DNA of 33,189 nucleotides from an uncultured Oscillospiraceae bacterium (GCA_934589665.1 CAKTOJ010000006.1:1-33189), one strand, 5' to 3'. Positions 25,724 through 33,189 are shown, counted from the stretch's first letter. Numbers and translations: made by a program. The notes: a model not told the origin generated them from the letters alone.

Positions 25724-26935
25724 TCATTCCTTTAATTCCACCTGAATGGAAAAACGCTTGCCGCCGTTTTCGGCCACACAGCCGTCCAGCTCAAGCATTG
25801 TAAGCGCCGAAAGCACCCGCCGTGTCGGGATCTGCGTCAGCTCGATGAGATCGTCGACCTGCCGCTCGCCCTGCGCAAGCTCGCGCAGAATACGGATCTG
25901 ATCGTCCGTCAAGCCATGATCGCCTGTCAGATCAAGCACAGGCAGCGCCGATGCCGGCGGCGTCTTCTCCTGCTCCGTTCTGCTCTCCGCCTGCTCCGCA
26001 CGCGCCCGGTAGCCCAGCATATGCGGCAGCTCGACGCGCTCGCCGAGAAGCTTATGCGGGTAGAGCGCCTGATACTCGCGCAGAATGTCCCAGCTGTCGC
26101 TCACCAGTCCCGCGCCGTCGGCAATGAGCCGGTTGCATCCGCGGCTCATGGGCGCGTCGATGGGACCGGGAACCGCAAACACGTCGCGTCCCTGTTCCAG
26201 CGCAGTGTTGGCCGTGATCAGCGCGCCGGAGCGCTCAAGCGGCGCCTCGACCACCACGGTCGCGAGGCACAGTCCGCTGATGATACGGTTTCGGATGGGA
26301 AAATGCCAGCCCTCCGGCTCTGTCCCCGGCGGATACTCCGAGAGCAGTGCGCCCTCGGCGGCTATGTCGCGGTAAAGCTCCGTGTTTTCCTCGGGATAGA
26401 TCACGTCCAGACCGTTGCCGAGCACGGCGACAGTCTTTCCGCCAGCACGGAGCGCGCCCCGGTGCGCCGCCGAATCGATGCCGCGCGCCGCACCGGAGAC
26501 CACCAGCGCTCCCTGTCTGGCAAGGCCGTAGGCGATCTTTTCCGCACAGCTCGTGCCGTAAGGCGTGCACGAGCGCGTGCCAACCATCGCAACGGCGGCT
26601 TCTTCATCAAACGCGGGCAGCGTGCCCTTGACGTATAGGACGCAGGGCGGCTCAAAAATATCGCGCAGCCGCGCGGGATAGTCTGCATCCTGCATCGTCA
26701 GCACGCGCAGTCCCAATCTCTGGCAGTCGCCGAGAATTTTATCCGCGCCCTCCGTCGATTTGCCGGCAAGCGCTTCGATCTGCTTTTTCGCCAGCCCTTC
26801 GACAAGCGCGTAGTCTGCCTCATCGGCGTAGTAAATATCCTCCGGTGAGCCGAAGTGGGCGAGCAGCAGCGCGCGGGAACGGTTGGTCAATCCCCTGCAC
26901 TCGCTCAGCCAGATCCAGTATTTCAGTCCCGCCAT
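25724..26935 (-). CDS. dprA: DNA-processing protein DprA
   Basis: DprA loads RecA on incoming single-stranded DNA in natural transformation and is also widespread in non-competent bacteria. The 403-residue protein has an N-terminal helical (SAM/HhH-like) part, the Rossmann-like core with VGTRSCTPYGTSCAEKIAYGL, VSGAARGIDSAAHRGAL, VLGNGLDVIYPEEN and IRNRIISGL, and a C-terminal winged helix (about 340-400). GAGGAGG precedes the ATG at 26933-26935. It starts 22 bp after the upstream RNA methyltransferase gene and ends at the topA leader; dprA-topA is a conserved pair in Bacillota. Confidence 0.95.
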   Translation of the reverse strand: MAGLKYWIWLSECRGLTNRSRALLLAHFGSPEDIYYADEADYALVEGLAKKQIEALAGKSTEGADKILGDCQRLGLRVLTMQDADYPARLRDIFEPPCVLYVKGTLPAFDEEAAVAMVGTRSCTPYGTSCAEKIAYGLARQGALVVSGAARGIDSAAHRGALRAGGKTVAVLGNGLDVIYPEENTELYRDIAAEGALLSEYPPGTEPEGWHFPIRNRIISGLCLATVVVEAPLERSGALITANTALEQGRDVFAVPGPIDAPMSRGCNRLIADGAGLVSDSWDILREYQALYPHKLLGERVELPHMLGYRARAEQAESRTEQEKTPPASALPVLDLTGDHGLTDDQIRILRELAQGERQVDDLIELTQIPTRRVLSALTMLELDGCVAENGGKRFSIQVELKE

Positions 26936-26957
26936 GCCCTCTCCTCCTCTTCAGCGT

Positions 26958-27719
26958 TTACCGGTACATTTCCCACAGCACCACGCCCGCCGCGATCGCC
27001 GCGTTGAGCGATTCGCAGCGTGTGGACATGGGAATTTTGATCGTCTTTTCACAGCGCGCAAGCACCTCCGCGCTCAAGCCGCGCCCCTCGCTGCCAACGG
27101 CGACCGCCGCGCGGGTCAGGTCCGCGTCCCGCAGGCTCACTGTGTCATCGCGCAGCGCCGTACCGTAGAGCGGCACTCGGCTCTTTTCCAGCAGCGCACA
27201 CAGCTCGTCCAACGTGCACTGGTATACCGCGCGGCGGAACACCGCCCCCATCGTGGCGCGTGCCGTTTTTGGACTGTATGGGTCGGCACAGGCATTGAGA
27301 AGAAATACACCGCCGCAGTCAAACGCGTCCGCCGTGCGCAGGATCGTCCCCACGTTCCCGGGGTCCTGCACGCCGTCGAGCACCAGATAGCGCTCCCCTG
27401 TGAGCGTTTCAGGCAGCGGGCTTTTCGGCAGTTTGAGCGTAAAGAGCGCGCCCTGCGGCGTTTCCATCGGGCTCACCGATTTCATCACGTCCCGCGGCAC
27501 CTGCACCGTGCGCACGTTCCCCGGCAGAGCCGGTATGTCCGTTCCCTCAGAGAATACCGCCGCCGTGAGCGGCGCATTCCACTTCACTGCCTCTTCGAGC
27601 AGCTTCACACCGTCGCAGAGGTATTCGCCGCAGGCATACCGGTAGGAGCGGGAGCCCGCAAGCTTCCGGATATGCGTCATCAGCGCGTTCTGACGGCTGG
27701 TAATGATCTCAGGCTGCAT
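26958..27719 (-). CDS. SpoU/TrmH-family RNA 2'-O-ribose methyltransferase
   Basis: This 253-residue SPOUT methyltransferase uses SAM to methylate ribose 2'-OH in rRNA or tRNA; the target cannot be fixed here. The N-terminal part (about 1-95; ITSRQNALMTHIRKLAGSR) is the substrate-binding domain seen in RlmB-like proteins. The C-terminal catalytic domain has the three knot motifs: LDGVQDPGNVGTILRTADAF, VAVGSEGRGLS and IPMSTRCESLNAAIAAGVVL. I start at the ATG 27717-27719 (MQPEIITSRQN) because AAGGAGGGG precedes it; the frame is open 31 codons further up, through the promoter. It is the first gene of a five-gene operon with dprA, topA, trmFO and plsX. Confidence 0.92.
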   Translation of the reverse strand: MQPEIITSRQNALMTHIRKLAGSRSYRYACGEYLCDGVKLLEEAVKWNAPLTAAVFSEGTDIPALPGNVRTVQVPRDVMKSVSPMETPQGALFTLKLPKSPLPETLTGERYLVLDGVQDPGNVGTILRTADAFDCGGVFLLNACADPYSPKTARATMGAVFRRAVYQCTLDELCALLEKSRVPLYGTALRDDTVSLRDADLTRAAVAVGSEGRGLSAEVLARCEKTIKIPMSTRCESLNAAIAAGVVLWEMYR

Positions 27720-27765
27720 GCGTTCCCCTCCTTTCCGCAAAGCCATATTACGGCAATGATACATT

Positions 27766-27794
27766 ATCATATAAGCAACTTTCCCAAATGTCAA
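27766..27794 (-). promoter_or_regulatory. Promoter of the methyltransferase-dprA-topA-trmFO-plsX operon
   Basis: On the minus strand, TTGACA (27789-27794), a 17-bp spacer and TATGAT (27766-27771), about 45 bp before the first start codon. No further promoter of this quality is visible until acpP. Confidence 0.85.
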
Positions 27795-27820
27795 GCCATG
27801 CTTTGCCGACACATTTCGGC

Positions 27821-27850
27821 TTTACCCGCCGCGGCCATGTGTGCTATACT
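27821..27850 (+). promoter_or_regulatory. Promoter of pepP
   Basis: An extended -10, TGCTATACT (hexamer 27845-27850), has a fair -35 TTTACC (27821-27826) at 18 bp. The start would lie about 30 bp before the pepP ATG. It is divergent from the operon promoter at 27766-27794. Confidence 0.6.
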
Positions 27851-27886
27851 GGGCGCACAGATGATTTCATACTCGGAGGATCGCTT

Positions 27887-29683
27887 ATGACAACGCCTGA
27901 AAAGCTCGCGGCACTGCGCCGCGCCATGGCCCGGCACGGTCTTGCCGCCTACCTTGTGGTGACCGATGACTTCCACGCCTCGGAATACGTGGGAGACTAT
28001 TTCAAGTCCCGCGCCTACCTCTCCGGCTTCACCGGCAGTGCCGGCACGCTGGTCGTTCTGCCCGACCGCGCCGCGCTGTGGACGGACGGGCGCTACTTTC
28101 TTCAGGCCGAGAGCCAGCTGTCCGGCAGCACCATCACACTCATGCGCGACGGTCAGCCCGGTACGCCGAAGCTGGAGGATTTTCTTGCCGATCAGCTCCC
28201 CGACGGCGCACTGCTCGGCTTCGACGCCCGCACAATCAGCACCGCGCTCGCGCGCAGGCTCGGCAGAAGGCTATCGGGCAAGCACATTCGCTTTGCGGGC
28301 GGCACGGATCTGATCGACGCGCTCTGGCCGAACCGTCCGGCGCTCTCCGCCGAGCCGGTCTGGGCGCTTGACATGAAATACGCCGGCGAGAGCCGTCGTG
28401 ATAAGCTCGCGCGCGTGCGCGCGGCCATGGCAGAGGAGGGCGCAGATCACCTTCTTCTTCCCGCACTCGATGAGATCGCGTGGCTCTTGAACCTGCGCGG
28501 GAACGATGTCGCCTGCACGCCGGTCTTTCTTTCCTTTCTGCTCCTGAGTGCCGACCGTGCCGTACTCTGCATCCAGCGCTCCGCTGTCAGTGCGGAGATT
28601 GCCGCCGCTCTTGCCGCTGACGGCGTGACACTCGCGCCGTATGAGGACATCTACGCGCTTGTCCGCGCGCTGCCGAACGGCGCGCGGCTGCTGCTCGACG
28701 AGCACAGTGCCAACTACGCTCTCACACAAAGCGTACCCGGCGGTGTGGAGGTTCTGAACCGTCCCAGTCCCATCGGGCTGATGAAGGCTGTCAAAAATCC
28801 GGTAGAGTGCGCCGCGGTCCGCCGCGCCCATCTTGCCGACGGCATCGCGCTCACGCGCTTTCTCTGCTGGCTCAAGCGCACCGTCGGACACGAGCCGGTC
28901 ACAGAGCTCTCCGCCGCGGCGAAGCTGGAGAGCTTCCGCCGCGAAGCTCCTGATTACCTTGAGCCAAGCTTTGACCCCATTCTTGCTTACGGCCCCCATG
29001 GCGCGATCGTTCACTACGGCCCCACCGCGGAAACGAACGCTCCGCTCGCCCCGCATGGGCTGTGTCTGGCCGATACCGGCGGGCATTACCGCACAGGCAC
29101 GACCGACGTTACACGCACCATCGCCCTCGGGCCGCTTACGGAGGAGGAAAAGCGCGCCTATACACTTGTCCTGCGCGGACATCTGCAGCTCTCCGCCGCC
29201 GTGTTCCGCCGCGGCGCGACAGGAGAGAACCTTGACATTCTCGCCCGCGCCCCGCTCTGGGAGCAGGGGCTTGACTACAACCACGGCACCGGACACGGCG
29301 TGGGCTATCTGCTCAGCGTCCACGAGGGCCCGCAGCGCATCCACTGGAACATCGCCTCCAACGCCCGCCATACCGTTCTTGAGCCCGGCATGATCTTCTC
29401 CAATGAGCCTGGACTTTACCTCGCCGGTAAATTCGGCGTGCGGCTGGAAAATCTCGTCCTCGTGCGCGAGGAGCGCGAGAATGAGTACGGCTCGTTCCTC
29501 TCGCTCGAGCCGCTCACGCTTGTCCCCTTCGACCGCGACGCCCTCGACGTCTCACTTCTGAACGACCGCGAGCTTGCCCAGCTCAACGCCTACCACGCGC
29601 GCGTGCTCTCCGCGCTCGCGCCGCACCTTGACGCAGAAACGCTTGACTGGCTCCGCACGGCCGCCGCTCCACTGAAAAAATAA
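27887..29683 (+). CDS. Xaa-Pro aminopeptidase (M24 family)
   Basis: This is a dinuclear-metal aminopeptidase removing an N-terminal residue before proline, probably cytoplasmic. The 598-residue form has two creatinase-like N-terminal domains (about 1-130 and 155-300), the pita-bread M24 catalytic domain (about 305-535) and a short C-terminal cap typical of the long APP group. Metal ligands are visible as the two Asp in ADTGGHYRTGTTDVTRT, the His in NHGTGHGVGYLLSVHEGP, and the two Glu in FSNEPGLYL and VRLENLVLV. GGAGG lies seven bases before the ATG at 27887. It is a single-gene unit; its stop codon lies inside a 46-bp palindrome that also contains the stop of the convergent endolysin gene. 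Confidence 0.93.
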   Translation: MTTPEKLAALRRAMARHGLAAYLVVTDDFHASEYVGDYFKSRAYLSGFTGSAGTLVVLPDRAALWTDGRYFLQAESQLSGSTITLMRDGQPGTPKLEDFLADQLPDGALLGFDARTISTALARRLGRRLSGKHIRFAGGTDLIDALWPNRPALSAEPVWALDMKYAGESRRDKLARVRAAMAEEGADHLLLPALDEIAWLLNLRGNDVACTPVFLSFLLLSADRAVLCIQRSAVSAEIAAALAADGVTLAPYEDIYALVRALPNGARLLLDEHSANYALTQSVPGGVEVLNRPSPIGLMKAVKNPVECAAVRRAHLADGIALTRFLCWLKRTVGHEPVTELSAAAKLESFRREAPDYLEPSFDPILAYGPHGAIVHYGPTAETNAPLAPHGLCLADTGGHYRTGTTDVTRTIALGPLTEEEKRAYTLVLRGHLQLSAAVFRRGATGENLDILARAPLWEQGLDYNHGTGHGVGYLLSVHEGPQRIHWNIASNARHTVLEPGMIFSNEPGLYLAGKFGVRLENLVLVREERENEYGSFLSLEPLTLVPFDRDALDVSLLNDRELAQLNAYHARVLSALAPHLDAETLDWLRTAAAPLKK

Positions 29684-29727
29684 TGAAGAAAGAGGGATGA
29701 GCAATTGCTCATCCCTCTTTCTTCATT
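29682..29727. terminator. 46-bp perfect palindrome acting as bidirectional terminator
   Basis: Bases 29682-29704 and 29705-29727 are exact reverse complements (23 + 23 bp, centre GCAATTGC). The stop codons of pepP (29681-29683) and of the convergent endolysin gene (29709-29711) both overlap it, and the last codons of the endolysin lie within it. The outer TTTCTTCATT/AATGAAGAAA arms give a T-rich end on both strands. Confidence 0.85.
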
Positions 29728-30368
29728 TCGCTCAGCCGTTTGAGAAAAACCGCCAGCTGTTCGCGCGTGACAAAGGCCTTATACTGCCGGTTGCCGTCTC
29801 CGTCGCCCACGATCAGCCCGTTTCGCTCTGCCCACTCTCTCGCCTCGGCGCTCCATGCCGCCGGCTGCTGCCGGGCAAGCGACTTCCAGTAGCCCTCCAT
29901 GAGGGCATTGAACTGCTCCTGCGTCACCGTATCATCCTCCTCCACCGAAAAGCGCGGCATCGGCGGCGGATATTCCCCGGCAAGGATGCGCCGTGTCGTG
30001 TACCGCCCGCCGCCGTCCCATTGAAAATGCGGACGGTCCGGAAAGCTCCGCCAGATGCCGCCCCAGGTAAAGCCCATCTCCTGTCCGAGACGCCCTACCT
30101 CCTCAAAAAACTGCGGATCGTCATACTCGTGTCCCTTCACGTTTTTGCATACGTCAAAGGCCAGTCCCACGCCCTGTGCGTGGAAGCTCGGCACCACAGC
30201 CGTTTGGGCCGCGTAGCCCATGGAAACAAGATAGCGCTGATACTCCGCGTCACGCACGGTCTGCGTCACCAGCACCGGCAGCCCCAGCGCCGAGGCGCGC
30301 TCGATGAGAATCCGGCAGTTTGCCGCCACATCGGCGCGCAGATCATCGATCAAGCGGCTGCTATACAT
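29709..30368 (-). CDS. M15-type peptidase, phage-endolysin-like, with C-terminal SLH-like region
   Basis: The 219-residue protein is a zinc D,D- or L-Ala-D-Glu-peptidase of the M15/VanY fold. Zinc ligands are H63 and D72 in SFHAQGVGLAFDV and H114 in DRPHFQW, and D111 is a likely catalytic residue. A second part (about 145-219) resembles a single S-layer-homology-type repeat, WSAEAREWAERNGLIVGDG...VTREQLAVFLKRL, probably wall binding. There is no signal peptide, so release would need the holin encoded just upstream, with which it overlaps by 8 bp. Together with the XhlA-like gene this is a phage-type lysis module. It could also be a host-adopted autolysin. Confidence 0.85.
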   Translation of the reverse strand: MYSSRLIDDLRADVAANCRILIERASALGLPVLVTQTVRDAEYQRYLVSMGYAAQTAVVPSFHAQGVGLAFDVCKNVKGHEYDDPQFFEEVGRLGQEMGFTWGGIWRSFPDRPHFQWDGGGRYTTRRILAGEYPPPMPRFSVEEDDTVTQEQFNALMEGYWKSLARQQPAAWSAEAREWAERNGLIVGDGDGNRQYKAFVTREQLAVFLKRLSEMKKEG

Positions 30369-30549
30369 TCTCTTCCCTCTTACTCTGTGTGCCGAAATAA
30401 AAACCGATCACCGCCGTGTAGATCGTCATATAATCCTGCGAGAGCGACCCGCAGCATTCGAGTATGCAGAAGGTGACCGTCAGCGTGATGGTCACGATGC
30501 TTTTAACCGTCAAAAGGTTTGTGATGCGTTTGATTACCTGTTCTTTCAA
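30361..30549 (-). CDS. Small holin-like membrane protein
   Basis: The 62-residue protein has a short basic N terminus (MKEQVIKRITNLLTVKS), one strong membrane helix (about 17-35), a second moderately hydrophobic segment (about 41-53, ending FYFGTQ) and a charged tail (SKREENV). That layout is seen in small class II/III phage holins of Clostridia. Translation starts at TTG (30547-30549), eight bases after AGGAGG. The end overlaps the endolysin start by 8 bp, the normal holin-endolysin coupling. A perfect hairpin, 7-bp stem CCTGTCC/GGACAGG at 30573-30591, lies just before its ribosome binding site. Confidence 0.72.
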   Translation of the reverse strand: MKEQVIKRITNLLTVKSIVTITLTVTFCILECCGSLSQDYMTIYTAVIGFYFGTQSKREENV

Positions 30550-30619
30550 TGCTCTCTCCTCCTATTCGCGCTCCTGTCCGCGCCGGACAGGCTCCCGTAC
30601 CTTGTCCGCGCGGTGCTTT

Positions 30620-30916
30620 TCACAGGTTCATTCCCTGCGCCAACAGGGAAAACGCCGCGCCGATGGCCATGTACAGCACGCGGTCAGCCATGGCCTCCCA
30701 GCGTCTGCCCGGTTTTCCCGTCAGCTCCCGCACGGCTGAGCGGATCTCGTGCACCGTGCCCTCCACGCTCTCCTGCCGCACGGCAAGCACCTCGACCGCC
30801 GTTACCAGCTTATTCAGCGCATCCTGTCGGCGTTCCACACCCTCAAGCCGCTCCATACAGGCGTGCACGCGCTCCTCATTCTCCGTCAGCTTGACCGAAA
30901 TATCCTGCTCCGTCAT
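30620..30916 (-). CDS. XhlA-like (hemolysin XhlA family) lysis accessory protein
   Basis: The 98-residue protein is a predicted coiled coil over about residues 8-65 (MTEQDISVKLTENEERVHAC, then VERRQDALNKLVTAVEVLAV), followed by a basic turn and one C-terminal hydrophobic segment (about 78-95). This is the layout of XhlA proteins, which sit beside holins in PBSX-type lysis cassettes and act on the membrane together with the holin. GGAGG lies eight bases before the ATG at 30914-30916; the frame is open another 101 codons upstream, through a terminator, which cannot be coding. It is the first gene of the three-gene cassette. Assignment is by architecture and neighbours. Confidence 0.68.
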   Translation of the reverse strand: MTEQDISVKLTENEERVHACMERLEGVERRQDALNKLVTAVEVLAVRQESVEGTVHEIRSAVRELTGKPGRRWEAMADRVLYMAIGAAFSLLAQGMNL

Positions 30917-31007
30917 TTCATTTCCCTCCTTTCTTTTCAGTTTTTTCACCCATATGCCCCCGTTTCCGCTTTGTTGCACATTTCCGTGCGCCTTTTGGTT
31001 CAGAAAT

Positions 31008-31046
31008 AAAAAAGGAGGCTGTCCGTCTCCGGACAGCCTCCTTTTC
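31008..31046. terminator. Strong terminator between the acyl-CoA ligase gene and the lysis cassette
   Basis: A perfect 15-bp stem AAAAGGAGGCTGTCC/GGACAGCCTCCTTTT (31010-31024 and 31031-31045) with a 6-nt loop. On the minus strand TTTTTTATTT follows. It lies 19 bp past the ligase stop codon and isolates the xhlA-holin-endolysin unit. Confidence 0.92.
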
Positions 31047-31064
31047 TGATTTGATACAATATAT

Positions 31065-32816
31065 TTACTTGGCGGCGCCCACCGGAGCCTGCTCCTCCGC
31101 CCCGGCCCGGTTCTTCGCCTGCTCCTCTTCTTCCAGCACGCGGTAAGCGACCTTGCCGACAAGCGTTTTCGGCAGCTCATCGCGGAACTCGATGTCACAG
31201 GGCATGGCGTACTTGGCAATGTGCTTGGAGCAGTAGCTCATCAGCGCCTGACGCGTCGCGTCGTTGGCGGGAATGCCCGCGGCAAGCTTGACGAAAGCCT
31301 TGACCTTCTGCATGCGGTAGGCGTCTGGAATGCCGATGACGCAGGACATCTGCACCATCTCGTTGGCGTCGAGAATATTCTCGATCTGGCCGGGATAGAC
31401 GTTGTAGCCGGAGGTGACGATCATGCGCTTGGCGCGGCCGCGGAAGTAAACGAAGCCCTCAACGTCCATCATGCCGAGGTCGCCGGTGTAGACCCAAGTG
31501 AGACCGTCGGCGTGATGGCGGAGCGTCTGTGCCGTTTCGTCGGGGTGCTTCATGTACTCCTTCATCACGGTCGGGCCGGCGAGCAGGATCTCGCCCTCCT
31601 CACCGTAGGGCAGTTCGCGGTCTGTGCCCGGTTCGACGATCTTAATGTAGGTGTCGGGGAAAGGCACGCCGATCGAGCCCTCCTTGAACATATGCGGCGG
31701 CGTCAGGCAGCAGGCCGTAACCGTCTCGGTCGTGCCGTAACCCTCACGCACCTGCACCGGCGCGCCGTGGGCGTAGAGGAACTTGTCAAGCTTCTTCTTG
31801 AGCTCGATCGACAGGCTGTCACCGCCGGAGAACACGCCCTTGAGAGAGCTCAGATTCGCGCCATCCATGCTCGGCAGGCGCAGCAGCGCCTCATAGAGCG
31901 TAGGAACGCCGGCGATAAAGTTGCAGTGGTACTTGGTGATGAGCTTGGCATAGCTCTTGGCGGTAAAGCGCGGGACAAGGATGCACCGTCCGCCCTGTGA
32001 GAGCATCGTGTGGATGCACACGCCAAGACCGAAGCCGTGGAAGAGCGGCATGGCGGCAAGCATCTTGTCGCCGGGGCGGAACATCGGGTTCGCCGCCACG
32101 ACCTGTTCGCCGAGCGCGTTGAAGTTCCTGTTCGTCAGCACGATGCCCTTGGTCGTGCCGGTCGTACCGCCGGAATAGAGGATGACGGCGGGATCGTCGC
32201 CGCTGCGCTTGACGGAATAGTTCCAGAAGCAGGCCTTGCCCATGTTCATGAAGTCCTTCCAGCGGATCACGGGCGCGTCCTTGGGGATCTTGGCGATCCT
32301 GCGGCCCTCGGTGAGCATATAGCCCGCGCGCACGGGCTTGCTCAGCTCGTCCTTGACGCTGGCGATGATGATGTTGACGACTTTGGTGTTCTGGCGGATG
32401 TTCTCGAACTTGTTGTAGAACTGGTCAAGCGTGATGGCCGTCACGCTCTCGGACTCGTTGAGATAGAATTCGATCTCCTTCTCCGCCGAGAGCGGGTGGA
32501 TCATGTTGGCCACACCGCCGACAAGGTTGACCGCGTAGAACATATAGATGGCCTGCGGGCAGTTCGGCATGGCAATGGTGACCTTATCGCCCGCGCGCAC
32601 CCCGATGGTCTTGAGGGAGCGGGCGCACTTCTTGATCTCCTCGATCATGTGCGGATAGGTCGTGGACTTGCCCATGAAGTCAAATGCGATGTTTTTTGGG
32701 TACTTCTGCGCGACGGCCTCAAGGATCTCGAACATCGAGCCGTCAAAATAGTCCAGATGCAGCGGCACATCGCCGGTATGCCCCGCCCACGGGGTCTTTG
32801 CGGTAATTTCACTCAT
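31065..32816 (-). CDS. Long-chain acyl-CoA ligase (AMP-binding enzyme)
   Basis: This enzyme activates a carboxylic acid through an acyl-adenylate to acyl-CoA. The 583-residue ANL-family protein shows the P-loop VILYSGGTTGTTKGIVLTNRN, the adenine-binding GYGTTETVTA, the hinge region YTGDLGMMDVEGFVYFRGRAKRMI followed by SGYNVYPGQIENIL, and the catalytic C-terminal Lys in LPKTLVGKVAYRVL. A FadD-type fatty acid ligase is most likely, but chain length is not determined. The ATG at 32814-32816 overlaps the end of the upstream E2-like gene by 8 bp, with GGAGG inside that gene, so the two are translated together. There is a strong terminator downstream. Confidence 0.9.
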   Translation of the reverse strand: MSEITAKTPWAGHTGDVPLHLDYFDGSMFEILEAVAQKYPKNIAFDFMGKSTTYPHMIEEIKKCARSLKTIGVRAGDKVTIAMPNCPQAIYMFYAVNLVGGVANMIHPLSAEKEIEFYLNESESVTAITLDQFYNKFENIRQNTKVVNIIIASVKDELSKPVRAGYMLTEGRRIAKIPKDAPVIRWKDFMNMGKACFWNYSVKRSGDDPAVILYSGGTTGTTKGIVLTNRNFNALGEQVVAANPMFRPGDKMLAAMPLFHGFGLGVCIHTMLSQGGRCILVPRFTAKSYAKLITKYHCNFIAGVPTLYEALLRLPSMDGANLSSLKGVFSGGDSLSIELKKKLDKFLYAHGAPVQVREGYGTTETVTACCLTPPHMFKEGSIGVPFPDTYIKIVEPGTDRELPYGEEGEILLAGPTVMKEYMKHPDETAQTLRHHADGLTWVYTGDLGMMDVEGFVYFRGRAKRMIVTSGYNVYPGQIENILDANEMVQMSCVIGIPDAYRMQKVKAFVKLAAGIPANDATRQALMSYCSKHIAKYAMPCDIEFRDELPKTLVGKVAYRVLEEEEQAKNRAGAEEQAPVGAAK

Positions 32817-33189
32817 AGTCTACCTCCTGATTCAGCGGAAGTTCAAGCAGCTCAGGCTGTGCGAGCAGATGTTGTACGATCTTGAGCGAGCGGGCGAAAT
32901 AGAAGCCGTCCGCGATGCGCTCGTCAAGGGTAAAGCCGATATCCACCACGTCGCGCACCTCACGGCTGCCGTCGGGCGCGATCTTTTCCTCCTTGCGGAT
33001 GGTGCCGATGGCCGCCATGATGGAGCTCGAACCGTAGTTATTCAAATGATGGTACACGCTGGGGCATTTGATGCTGCCGAGATTCGTGAGAAACACCGTG
33101 GCAAAGTTCGGATCGTCGTCGCGCAGGAAGTCAGGCACTTTTCCGAAGAAGTCGAGCGTCTTGATGATCCAGATAACGAAGGCCAGCAC
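32809..33189 (-). CDS. E2-type (2-oxoacid dehydrogenase/CAT-fold) acyltransferase domain, C-terminal part, cut by window edge
   Basis: The frame is open to the right edge, so only the last 126 or so residues are visible and the start lies outside. The segment FLTNLGSIKCPSVYHHLNNY, then SIMAAIGTI and GFTLDERIADGFYFARSLKIV, matches the C-terminal catalytic fold of dihydrolipoyl acyltransferases. The motif that is normally H-x-x-x-D-G reads DERIADG, so the catalytic His is replaced by Asp or Glu while the D-G is kept. Such E2-like proteins without lipoyl domain or partners occur in Clostridia, and their function is unclear. Overlap with the acyl-CoA ligase gene suggests a joint role in acyl transfer. 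I cannot see whether a lipoyl domain exists upstream. Confidence 0.75.
   Translation of the reverse strand: MLAFVIWIIKTLDFFGKVPDFLRDDDPNFATVFLTNLGSIKCPSVYHHLNNYGSSSIMAAIGTIRKEEKIAPDGSREVRDVVDIGFTLDERIADGFYFARSLKIVQHLLAQPELLELPLNQEVDYE

Noticed and set aside
30940..30960. CATATGGGTGA upstream of the XhlA-like gene as a sporulation promoter
   Set aside because: It differs in spacing from the CATAGA(G/C)TGA motif of dpaA and cwlJ and has no supporting -35 element.
30620..31219. A 199-codon version of the XhlA-like gene
   Set aside because: The extra upstream part passes through the ligase terminator and the ligase 3' end; the ATG at 30914-30916 has the ribosome binding site.

Overview
The window looks like chromosome from a GC-rich, spore-forming anaerobe of the Bacillota (class Clostridia; an Oscillospiraceae-like gut lineage is my best guess). 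The reasons are strong AGGAGG-type ribosome binding sites, dipicolinate synthase genes (dpaA/dpaB), a CwlJ-type spore cortex hydrolase beside a GerQ-like protein, a type III glutamine synthetase, folate-dependent TrmFO, and sigma-A promoters of the TTGACA-17-TATAAT kind. No 16S or other taxonomic marker is present, so the assignment is inference.

Layout. Bases 1-600 are the right end of an integrated element: the C-terminal part of a tyrosine recombinase, a terminator, and a cluster of direct and inverted GTGTGGGTCA repeats that look like integrase arm sites. Next, on the minus strand, come a complete tRNA-Thr(CGT), a 5'-half tRNA copy and their promoter. Bases 910-1455 hold no credible gene but are AT-rich and carry a tight group of DnaA-box-like 9-mers. 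Housekeeping genes follow: polA-rimI-tsaD (minus, one operon), an MFS transporter (plus) convergent with an EamA transporter (minus), dpaA-dpaB (plus), an NhaC antiporter (minus), glnN and pyrG (plus), cwlJ-gerQ (minus) and uppP-ftsK (minus). Then acpP-rnc lies downstream of a five-gene operon, rRNA/tRNA methyltransferase-dprA-topA-trmFO-plsX (minus), and pepP (plus) lies divergent from that operon.

The last 3.5 kb hold a small phage-type lysis cassette (XhlA-like, holin, M15 endolysin with a C-terminal wall-binding-like region). It is bracketed by two strong terminators and has no other phage genes around it. Right of it is a two-gene operon of a degenerate E2-type acyltransferase (cut by the window edge) and a long-chain acyl-CoA ligase.

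Functionally the window mixes envelope and lipid supply (plsX, acpP, uppP, acyl-CoA ligase), chromosome maintenance (polA, topA, dprA, ftsK), RNA modification and processing (tsaD, trmFO, SpoU-type methylase, rnc), glutamine and CTP supply (glnN, pyrG) and spore formation or germination (dpaAB, cwlJ, gerQ). The points most worth a second look are the orphan lysis cassette, the tRNA/att arrangement, the DnaA-box cluster without dnaA, the divergent CwlJ-GerQ pair, the histone-H1-like TopA tail and the E2-like protein lacking its catalytic His.
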